This document shows, one piece after another, positions 1-4,480 of a stretch of DNA of 8,020 nucleotides (its first letter is position 1; each line of letters begins with the position of its first letter). The DNA comes from Legionella genomosp. 1 (GTDB taxonomy: Bacteria; Pseudomonadota; Gammaproteobacteria; Legionellales; Legionellaceae): assembly GCA_945862275.1 (NCBI GenBank), contig CAMAYA010000051.1, positions 1-8,020 on the forward strand, written 5' to 3'. A program made the translations under genes and the position numbers. Under the pieces are notes generated by a model. It saw nothing but the letters and a program-made list of their open reading frames with translations, had not been told where the DNA came from and made no database searches.

Positions 1-2
1 AG

Positions 3-41
3 CAACACCACCCTTTGCCTGGTGAGCAAGGGGTGGTGTTG
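3..41 (-). terminator. Hairpin just downstream of the minus-strand membrane protein gene; probable terminator
   Basis: Arms 3-18 and 26-41 pair over 16 bp, with a single G·T position, around the 7-base loop 19-25. The structure begins 4 bases past the stop codon (46-48) of the minus-strand gene, where an intrinsic terminator would sit. The U-tract that would confirm it on the minus strand would lie before base 1, outside the window. No T-run follows on the plus strand, so a plus-strand terminator is unlikely. Confidence 0.5.
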
Positions 42-45
42 GTGT

Positions 46-777
46 TTATCCGTTGCAGCTAACGACTGTTGGAATCACGTACACGTATGTAGCGTTTTCT
101 GCAAACGCTTCAGGGTAATATCTGTGATCAATACTACGTGAGGAAAAAAAACCTCCGGAAAATGCATCCATCGGCGGTGCACTTGGTTCTGTGGATTCTT
201 GGCTTGTAAATGTTGGGGCTTCTTGGCTTGTAAATGATGGAAACAAATCCCAGATGAATGCTCCTATCGCTTGCACAGTAGACACCAGGGCGTTAAAGAT
301 CTGCGAGAAGGGTGTGTTTAACAGATTGAAAAACCCAACTATGAGCATCCCTACGGCAACAAATGTTAACTCGATGATCTTAAAAATATTCAACAGAGCG
401 GCACCCGCCAATGCACACAAGCCGATCGGGTTCACAGCAAGCCCTAGAACGGCTGCACCTAGCATACCTGCACACAGCGCTGCACTGGTGTTTAGCAATA
501 ATAGCAAGAAATCATAAGTGAAGCTGTACTCGCACCAGCCGCGAGGTTTGAGATGTTTAAATTGTTCATAAATAAATACATAAGGCAGGAGTATAGCTAC
601 ACCACCAACCCCACAAGCTAGCGCTATAGTGCCTAAGGGCCCAGCTGCTGCGGCGATAGAGCCATACCCTACGCAGGATAATGCGGCGCTGCCTATGACG
701 CCTGTTCCCGCGTTGAAAGCGGCGCTGCCCATCATGTCTAAAATGGTTAAGTCTGTGATTGCATTATAATACGGCAT
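46..777 (-). CDS. Unrecognised multi-pass membrane protein with a Pro/Ser-rich soluble tail
   Basis: The product is 243 residues and I do not recognise its family. Residues about 24-70 are Gly/Ala-rich and hydrophobic, enough for two membrane spans. Further hydrophobic stretches lie at about 88-114, 115-131 and 134-153, giving roughly four or five spans. There is no cleavable signal peptide or lipobox. Residues 154-180 look amphipathic. The tail from 181 onward is soluble: it carries a tandem octapeptide (FTSQEAPT then FTSQESTE, 182-197), a PSAPP motif (198-202) and a Tyr-rich end. The ATG at 777-775 is preceded by an AAAGG Shine-Dalgarno, and a consensus promoter lies upstream. The gene stands alone, divergent from the small lipoprotein gene and closed by a hairpin. 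Small multi-span proteins with short soluble tails are common among secreted effectors of intracellular Legionellales, but that role is inference. An inner-membrane protein of other function is equally possible. I am sure it is a gene because of its promoter, ribosome site and hairpin. Confidence 0.8.
   Translation of the reverse strand: MPYYNAITDLTILDMMGSAAFNAGTGVIGSAALSCVGYGSIAAAAGPLGTIALACGVGGVAILLPYVFIYEQFKHLKPRGWCEYSFTYDFLLLLLNTSAALCAGMLGAAVLGLAVNPIGLCALAGAALLNIFKIIELTFVAVGMLIVGFFNLLNTPFSQIFNALVSTVQAIGAFIWDLFPSFTSQEAPTFTSQESTEPSAPPMDAFSGGFFSSRSIDHRYYPEAFAENATYVYVIPTVVSCNG
196..236 (-). repeat. Short in-frame tandem duplication, 24-base period
   Basis: The same 17 bases occur at 196-212 and 220-236, offset by 24 bases. 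That equals eight codons and encodes the repeated FTSQE segment (residues 182-186 and 190-194) in the tail of the membrane protein. The near-identical DNA, not just the peptide, suggests a recent small duplication. The repeat keeps the reading frame. Confidence 0.85.
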
Positions 778-779
778 AT

Positions 780-793
780 TAAAAGACCTTTTA
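780..793. repeat. 14-bp palindrome over the ribosome site of the membrane protein gene
   Basis: TAAAAG and CTTTTA flank a 2-base centre, a perfect dyad. It lies 2 bases upstream of the minus-strand start codon and covers the AAAGG Shine-Dalgarno. It could be an operator half-site pair, or a weak RNA hairpin that hides the ribosome site. With A/T-rich arms and a tight loop it could also be chance. Confidence 0.45.
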
Positions 794-811
794 GTGATTA
801 ATGTGGCGCAA

Positions 812-841
812 ATTATACAACATTGATCTGTATTGTGTCAA
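812..841 (-). promoter_or_regulatory. Consensus sigma-70 promoter for the minus-strand membrane protein gene
   Basis: On the minus strand the -35 hexamer TTGACA (841-836) and the -10 hexamer TATAAT (817-812) both match consensus in all six positions, with an 18-base spacer. Start of transcription is expected near 805, giving a leader of about 28 bases before the ATG at 777. This is the strongest-looking promoter in the window and implies vigorous transcription unless a repressor acts. Confidence 0.85.
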
Positions 842-955
842 CCGGTGAATTTGAACAGGTGATTTTGTGATTATCTGTTGCATAGTGCCTCCACTTCATG
901 TAAATTTTTGCTAGACTTGTACAGTATTTTTAAAAAAACAATGAGGGAGAAGGGT

Positions 956-1150
956 ATGAAACGTTTAACCATGTTTGTGGTTGCTGGAATGATGGGCTTA
1001 TTACTGGCTGCTTGCGGTGAAAATGCACCAAAACAACCTGTTGCTACAACGGATGTTGTCGTAGAACAACCGGCTGCTGCTCCTGAAGCGGCTGCAACTG
1101 AAGCAGCTCCTGATGAAGCCGCTGCTGCAGATGCGCAAACTCAAGAATAA
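956..1150 (+). CDS. Very small Ala/Glu/Pro-rich lipoprotein
   Basis: The product is 64 residues. It has a basic start (MKRL), a hydrophobic segment (about 6-19) and a lipobox LAAC at 17-20, so Cys20 would be lipidated after signal peptidase II cleavage. Residue +2 is Gly rather than Asp, so by the usual sorting rule it should reach the outer membrane. The mature 45 residues are low-complexity, built mostly of Ala, Glu, Pro, Thr and Asp, with no fold I can name. The start at 956 is chosen because GAGGGAG and AAGGG sit just upstream and because the signal sequence begins there; an in-frame start at 878 would bury the signal inside. No strong promoter is visible: TTGCAT (878) spaced 17 bases from TAAATT (901) is the best weak match. 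It ends at the bidirectional terminator that follows. Comparable tiny lipoproteins such as entericidins exist, but the sequence does not establish membership. Confidence 0.8.
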   Translation: MKRLTMFVVAGMMGLLLAACGENAPKQPVATTDVVVEQPAAAPEAAATEAAPDEAAAADAQTQE

Positions 1151-1170
1151 TGAGTTGTGTTGTTTAGCAT

Positions 1171-1203
1171 AAAAAAAAACCCGCTCATCGGCGGGTTTTT
1201 TTA
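1171..1203. terminator. Bidirectional intrinsic terminator between convergent lipoprotein gene and obgE
   Basis: Arms AACCCGC (1178-1184) and GCGGGTT (1191-1197) enclose a 6-base loop. They are flanked by a run of nine A (1171-1179) and seven T (1196-1202). The T-run serves the plus-strand lipoprotein gene (stop at 1150) and the A-run serves obgE (stop at 1212) on the minus strand. The convergent gene arrangement fits a shared terminator. Confidence 0.92.
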
Positions 1204-1211
1204 TGGTTCGT

Positions 1212-2246
1212 TTATTCTGCTTCGTCTTCCACTTGCTTCATCTCATCAATCAGTTTCATGAGTGCGTAACACAATTGTTGTGTGCCTTCGCGCTGTATAG
1301 CTGAAATAGAGAATACAGGACCCGACCACTCCAGTTCCTTCACGATGCGAGCAAGGGTTTGCTTGCGGATTTCTTCATCCGGTAACATGTCGATTTTATT
1401 CAACACCCACCAACGCGGTTTGTTGAGCAGATCTGGATTGTACGCGGCGAGCTCGTTGATGATGACGCGCGCCGATTCTACCGGATCGCTCTCATCTAGG
1501 GGTGCTACATCAATCACGTGCAACAAGACACATGTGCGTGATAAATGCCTTAAGAATCGGTGCCCAAGGCCAGCACCTTCTGATGCGCCTTCAATGAGTC
1601 CTGGAATATCTGCCATGACAAAGCTTTTATAAGGCCCCACACTGACCACGCCCAATCCTGGGTGTAATGTCGTGAACGGGTAGTCTGCTACTTTGGGTTT
1701 TGCCGCAGATACAGCGCGAATGAGGGTCGACTTGCCTGCATTAGGGAGCCCTAACAAACCCACATCGGCCAATACACGCAGTTCAAGCCGCAATTGACGC
1801 AATTCGCCAGGCTTGCCGTTGCTCGTTTGTCTGGGCGCACGATTGACGCTGCTTTTATAACGGGCGTTTCCGATGCCGTGATATCCGGCTTGAGCCACCA
1901 AAAGGCGAGTACCTGCTTCACGAATATCGCCCAAGAGCTCGCTGGTGTCTGCATCATAAACCAATGTACCGAGAGGGACTTGAATAATTAAATCATCCCC
2001 GGCTTTTCCCGTGCAGTTTGCACCGCGTCCGCATTCGCCATTTTGAGCCTTGTAATTGCGTTGATAGCGAAAGTCCACCAATGTATTGAGGTCTTTGTTG
2101 GCCTCAAGGTATACACAGCCGCCGTTTCCGCCATCGCCGCCGTCAGGGCCGCCGAATGGGATAAATTTTTCGCGGCGAAAACTAAGGCACCCATGCCCGC
2201 CGCTGCCGGCTTCTACTTTAATGATGACTTCATCGACGAATTTCAT
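1212..2246 (-). CDS. obgE: Obg/CgtA GTPase, ribosome-associated assembly factor
   Basis: The product is 344 residues and binds GTP. Obg proteins act in late 50S assembly and are linked to the ppGpp response. Residues 1-158 form the glycine-rich Obg fold (clusters GGPDGGDGGNGG at 32-43 and GRGANCTGKAG near 73-83). The G domain follows with G1 GLPNAGKST (166-174), the switch I stretch YPFTTL (189-194), G3 DIPG (213-216), G4 NKID (283-286) and G5 SA (315-316). The C-terminus is short and acidic, and the protein is about 45 residues shorter than the 390-residue E. coli form. The ATG at 2246 is chosen over an in-frame TTG at 2258, because GAAGG lies 5 bases before the ATG and would fall inside the longer frame. 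It is the last gene after rplU and rpmA, but a strong terminator stands 16 bases before its start. Confidence 0.97.
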   Translation of the reverse strand: MKFVDEVIIKVEAGSGGHGCLSFRREKFIPFGGPDGGDGGNGGCVYLEANKDLNTLVDFRYQRNYKAQNGECGRGANCTGKAGDDLIIQVPLGTLVYDADTSELLGDIREAGTRLLVAQAGYHGIGNARYKSSVNRAPRQTSNGKPGELRQLRLELRVLADVGLLGLPNAGKSTLIRAVSAAKPKVADYPFTTLHPGLGVVSVGPYKSFVMADIPGLIEGASEGAGLGHRFLRHLSRTCVLLHVIDVAPLDESDPVESARVIINELAAYNPDLLNKPRWWVLNKIDMLPDEEIRKQTLARIVKELEWSGPVFSISAIQREGTQQLCYALMKLIDEMKQVEDEAE

Positions 2247-2262
2247 GTGTGCCTTCAACTAT

Positions 2263-2287
2263 AAAAAAAAAGCCCCGAAAACGGGGC
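2263..2287 (-). terminator. Strong intrinsic terminator between rpmA and obgE
   Basis: On the minus strand GCCCCG (2287-2282) and CGGGGC (2277-2272) pair perfectly around a UUUU loop and are followed at once by nine U (2271-2263). It begins 25 bases after the rpmA stop and ends 16 bases before the obgE ATG. The form is textbook. It should cut most transcripts after rpmA, so obgE would be read mainly by leak-through or by relief of termination. Confidence 0.9.
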
Positions 2288-2312
2288 AACATAGGAAGAT
2301 AGGGCGTATTGC

Positions 2313-2591
2313 TTACGCTTCTTGGGCTTCCAACGCTACGGGCTCAATCGTCACGTATTTGCGATTTTTTGGACCTTTAACAATAAACTTAACCAAACCG
2401 GTCATTTTTGCAAACAAAGTGTGATCGCGGCCTAAACCTACGCCTTCACCTGCATGAAATGGTGTGCCACGTTGGCGCACTAAAATTTCACCCGCATTAA
2501 CAAACTGGCCACCAAAACGTTTCACACCTAGATATTTAGGATTCGAATCGCGGCCGTTGCGCGTACTACCACCTGCTTTCTTATGAGCCAT
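2313..2591 (-). CDS. rpmA: 50S ribosomal protein L27
   Basis: The product is 92 residues, a little longer than the 85 of E. coli because of a C-terminal extension. L27 lies near the peptidyl-transferase centre, where its N-terminal arm reaches toward the tRNA ends. The signature start MAHKKAGGSTRNGRDS is intact and unextended, so this is not the form with a cleaved leader seen in Firmicutes. The core GVKRFGGQFVNAGEILVRQRG and the segment FHAGEGVGLGRDHTLFA are typical of the family. A GAGGGG ribosome site precedes the ATG. It follows rplU by 12 bases in the usual rplU-rpmA order, and a strong terminator follows it. Confidence 0.98.
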   Translation of the reverse strand: MAHKKAGGSTRNGRDSNPKYLGVKRFGGQFVNAGEILVRQRGTPFHAGEGVGLGRDHTLFAKMTGLVKFIVKGPKNRKYVTIEPVALEAQEA

Positions 2592-2603
2592 TACTATCCC
2601 CTC

Positions 2604-2915
2604 TTACTTGCTGATCGCGGTAATTTTTACCTGAGTGTAATTTTGTCGGTGTCCCATTTGTTTCATATGGTGCTTACGACGACGGAATTTGATGATTTTA
2701 ATTTTCTTGTGGCGACCGTGCTCCATGATTTCAGCATGAACAACGGCGTTGGCAATAAACGGCGTGCCACAGGTGATGTTTTCGCCATCGGCCAACATAA
2801 GCACTTCACCGAATAGAAATTCAGTGCCAACTTCAGCAGTCAATTCTTCGAATTTAATGACCTCGCCTACTTGAACGCGGTATTGCTTGCCGCCTGTTTT
2901 AATTACTGCATACAT
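2604..2915 (-). CDS. rplU: 50S ribosomal protein L21
   Basis: The product is 103 residues, the same length as E. coli L21, a 23S-rRNA-binding protein of the large subunit. It starts with the family hallmark MYAVIKTGGKQYRV and has the basic RNA-binding segment HGRHKKIKIIKFRRRKHHMK (67-86) followed by MGHRQNYTQVKI. The start at 2915 is chosen because GGAG lies just upstream and the family begins exactly here. An in-frame start at 2984 would add 23 residues foreign to L21 and would fall at the transcription start. It heads the rplU-rpmA(-obgE) operon, with a promoter and a leader hairpin upstream. Confidence 0.98.
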   Translation of the reverse strand: MYAVIKTGGKQYRVQVGEVIKFEELTAEVGTEFLFGEVLMLADGENITCGTPFIANAVVHAEIMEHGRHKKIKIIKFRRRKHHMKQMGHRQNYTQVKITAISK

Positions 2916-2952
2916 AAATGATTCTCCAACTCGTCCAATTGACTTAGTCTTA

Positions 2953-2970
2953 AGGAACGAATGCGTTCCT
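2953..2970 (-). promoter_or_regulatory. Hairpin in the rplU leader
   Basis: AGGAACG and CGTTCCT form a perfect 7-bp stem with a 4-base loop, about 37 bases upstream of the rplU start and inside the predicted 5' leader. No U-tract follows it on the minus strand, so it is not a terminator. Many r-protein operons carry leader structures that bind the encoded protein; whether this one does is unknown. Confidence 0.5.
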
Positions 2971-2992
2971 GACAGGTTTAACAAAGTGACAT

Positions 2993-3022
2993 ATTCTATA
3001 ATAAATTCCGTTCTGACTTCAA
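2993..3022 (-). promoter_or_regulatory. Promoter of the rplU-rpmA operon
   Basis: On the minus strand the -35 is TTGAAG (3022-3017). The -10 is TATAGA (3000-2995, 16-base spacer) or TAGAAT (2998-2993, 18-base spacer). Transcription would start near 2986, giving a leader of about 70 bases. The -35 is nearly superimposed on that of the divergent rplY promoter. Confidence 0.65.
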
Positions 3023-3046
3023 GTTGATTTTAAAATATTGTATACT
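3018..3046 (+). promoter_or_regulatory. Probable promoter of the rplY-pth-ychF operon
   Basis: The -10 TATACT (3041-3046) matches consensus in five of six positions, with a weak TTCAAG -35 (3018-3023) at 17 bases. The bases just after the -10 are GCGACACC. A GC-rich discriminator of this kind is typical of promoters of translation genes under ppGpp control, so stringent regulation is a reasonable inference. Expected start is near 3053, with a leader of about 100 bases. Confidence 0.55.
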
Positions 3047-3077
3047 GCGACACCTTAATAGGGTCTTTTTGTGTGTA

Positions 3078-3124
3078 ATTAACGCAATTTGGTGTTAATG
3101 TGTTTAACCCGGTCGCAGGGTTAA
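3078..3124 (+). promoter_or_regulatory. Two successive hairpins in the rplY leader
   Basis: Hairpin 1 pairs 3078-3085 with 3092-3099 (8 bp, one G·U, 6-base loop). Hairpin 2 pairs TTAACCC (3104-3110) with GGGTTAA (3118-3124), a perfect 7 bp with a 7-base loop. Both lie in the predicted untranslated leader, and neither has a U-tract. Autogenous control of rplY by L25 has been described in E. coli, so these are candidates for a similar site. I cannot show that they resemble the 5S rRNA target. Confidence 0.5.
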
Positions 3125-3151
3125 TGAATTTATTTTATCTGGAGACGATTA

Positions 3152-3808
3152 ATGTCCACAATATTGCTAGAAGCTGAAACAAGAACTGACATGGGGAAAG
3201 GTGCGAGCCGCCGCCTACGTCGTCTTGAAAACAAAGTCCCTGCTGTTATCTATGGTGGCGAAAAAGCGCCCCAATCCATTCTTTTTTTGCATAACAAAGT
3301 AATCAAAGCATTGGAAACAGAAAGCATTTATTCCAGCGTGTTTAATATTTCTGTGAACGGAAAAGTCGAGCATGTCATTTTAAAAGATTTGCAACGTCAT
3401 CCGTACAAGCCATTGATCATGCACATGGACTTGCAACGCGTTTCTATGAAAGATGTATTGGTGAAAATGGTACCGTTGCATTTCATCAATGAAAAAGACG
3501 CGCCTGGCGTGAAAGATGGCGGTGTTGTAAGCCACACCATGTCACAAGTCGAAGTACGATGCCAAGCTAAATTCTTGCCTGAGTTCATTGCGGTTGATAT
3601 GGCCAAAATGAACATGAATGATGTGTTGCATTTATCTGACTTAGATTTGCCTAAAAATGTTCATTTAGCGCTTGACCCGACAACGGGCGATCATGACCAT
3701 CCTGTAGTCAGCATTCATGTTAGCAAAGTTGACTTGAGTGAAGAGGCGACTGAAGAAGCAGCTGAAGAAATCATTGAAGAAGCTTCTGAAGAAGGCAGTG
3801 CCAAGTAA
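3152..3808 (+). CDS. rplY: 50S ribosomal protein L25, long (Ctc/TL5) form
   Basis: The product is 218 residues. L25 binds 5S rRNA in the large subunit. The E. coli protein is only 94 residues and has just the first domain; this is the longer Ctc/TL5 type. Residues about 4-92 are the 5S-binding domain (signature GKGASRRLRRLENKVPAVIYGG at 16-36 and KDLQRHPYKP at 78-87). Residues about 99-190 are the second beta domain, and 195-218 are a low-complexity acidic tail rich in Glu and Ala. The ATG at 3152 has GGAG 7 bases upstream. It is the first gene of an operon with pth and ychF. The 84-base gap to pth is almost filled by a palindromic element. Confidence 0.97.
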   Translation: MSTILLEAETRTDMGKGASRRLRRLENKVPAVIYGGEKAPQSILFLHNKVIKALETESIYSSVFNISVNGKVEHVILKDLQRHPYKPLIMHMDLQRVSMKDVLVKMVPLHFINEKDAPGVKDGGVVSHTMSQVEVRCQAKFLPEFIAVDMAKMNMNDVLHLSDLDLPKNVHLALDPTTGDHDHPVVSIHVSKVDLSEEATEEAAEEIIEEASEEGSAK

Positions 3809-3812
3809 TGTA

Positions 3813-3880
3813 GTAGGTTGGGCCTCGGCCCAACAGCGTGGTTTATTCGTACAAAAGTGTTGGGCCAAGGCCCAACTTAC
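3813..3880. repeat. 68-base composite palindrome between rplY and pth (REP/BIME-like)
   Basis: Arms 3813-3835 and 3858-3880 pair over 23 positions with only one G·U and one C·A, around a 22-base loop. Each arm is itself a perfect 8-bp dyad: GTTGGGCC and GGCCCAAC around TC (3817-3834), and again around AA (3859-3876). The element can therefore fold as one long hairpin or two short ones. It begins 5 bases after the rplY stop and ends 12 bases before the pth ATG. The GTAGGTTGGGC-type edge resembles intergenic repeats (REP-like) scattered in many bacterial genomes, which is family knowledge by likeness only; copies elsewhere cannot be seen here. Confidence 0.75.
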
Positions 3881-3892
3881 ACAAGAGCACTC

Positions 3893-4480
3893 ATGCCCAT
3901 TAAATTAATTATCGGCTTACGCAACCCCGGTCCCACTTACGAGCACACGCGCCACAATGCCGGTGGGTGGTTTGTTGATGCGTTGGCGAAACATAGCCAT
4001 TCAGTATTTAAGTCTGACAAAAAAATGCATTCTGAACTGGCTGATATGCGCGCGCAACAAAGTGTATGCAAGCTATGCCTTCCACTGACATTTATGAATC
4101 TCAGTGGGCAGCCTACCCGTGCAGTATGCCAATTTTACCGCATTGAGCCGAATGAAGTATTGGTGGTGCATGATGAATTGGATTTGCCAGCAGGCCGCAT
4201 CAAATTAAAAACAGGCGGCGGACACGGCGGTCACAATGGCTTGCGTGACATTGTCAGCCAACTGGGCAGTTCAGATTTTCACCGCTTACGAATAGGCATT
4301 GGCCACCCTGGCCATAAAGAATTGGTATTGGATTATGTGTTAGGTAAGCCCCCTCAGCATGAACGCGCGCTGATGTTGGGTGCGATTGATCGCGGGATTG
4401 CGGTGGTTCCGGCACTTTTAACAGGTGATATAGCCGGCGCAATGAACGTTTTAAACTATGAGGTACGTGATGGGATTTAA
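3893..4480 (+). CDS. pth: Peptidyl-tRNA hydrolase
   Basis: The product is 195 residues (E. coli Pth has 194). It cleaves the ester bond of peptidyl-tRNA released from stalled ribosomes, freeing tRNA for reuse in the cytoplasm. All the key residues are present at the expected positions: Asn11, catalytic His21, Asn69, Asp94 and Asn115 (E. coli N10, H20, N68, D93, N114). The motifs GLRNPGPTYEHTRHNAG (8-24), FMNLSG (67-72) and GGGHGGHNGLRDI (108-120) are intact. The ATG at 3893 is chosen because MPIKLIIGLRNPG matches the family start and AAGAG lies 5 bases upstream; an in-frame start at 3818 would translate the palindrome. Its 3' end overlaps ychF by 11 bases, which points to translational coupling. 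Confidence 0.98.
   Translation: MPIKLIIGLRNPGPTYEHTRHNAGGWFVDALAKHSHSVFKSDKKMHSELADMRAQQSVCKLCLPLTFMNLSGQPTRAVCQFYRIEPNEVLVVHDELDLPAGRIKLKTGGGHGGHNGLRDIVSQLGSSDFHRLRIGIGHPGHKELVLDYVLGKPPQHERALMLGAIDRGIAVVPALLTGDIAGAMNVLNYEVRDGI

Noticed and set aside
191..517. Plus-strand open frame opposite the membrane protein gene, and similar opposite-strand frames inside obgE, ychF and the MFS genes
   Set aside because: They are shadows of real genes: no ribosome sites, no promoters and no protein character.
878..955. Upstream in-frame extension of the small lipoprotein gene
   Set aside because: It would bury the lipoprotein signal inside the chain, and the ribosome site lies right before 956.
778..955. 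PmrA-type direct repeat (CTTAA-N6-CTTAA) expected if the left gene were a PmrA-controlled effector
   Set aside because: I looked for it in the divergent region and did not find it.
2258..2263. TATAGT on the minus strand, a 5/6 match to a -10 just before obgE
   Set aside because: No -35 lies at a proper distance (nearest TTGCCC is 20 bases away), and a start near 2251 would remove the obgE ribosome site. It is better explained as the edge of the terminator U-tract.
2916..2984. 23-residue N-terminal extension of L21
   Set aside because: L21 proteins start at MYAVIKTGGKQYRV. The extension covers the leader hairpin and begins at the predicted transcription start.
3818..3892. 25-residue N-terminal extension of Pth
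   Set aside because: It is translation of the palindromic repeat. Family alignment and AAGAG support 3893.
4458..4469. ychF start four codons upstream
   Set aside because: GAGG is correctly spaced for 4470, and the family begins MGFKCGIVG.
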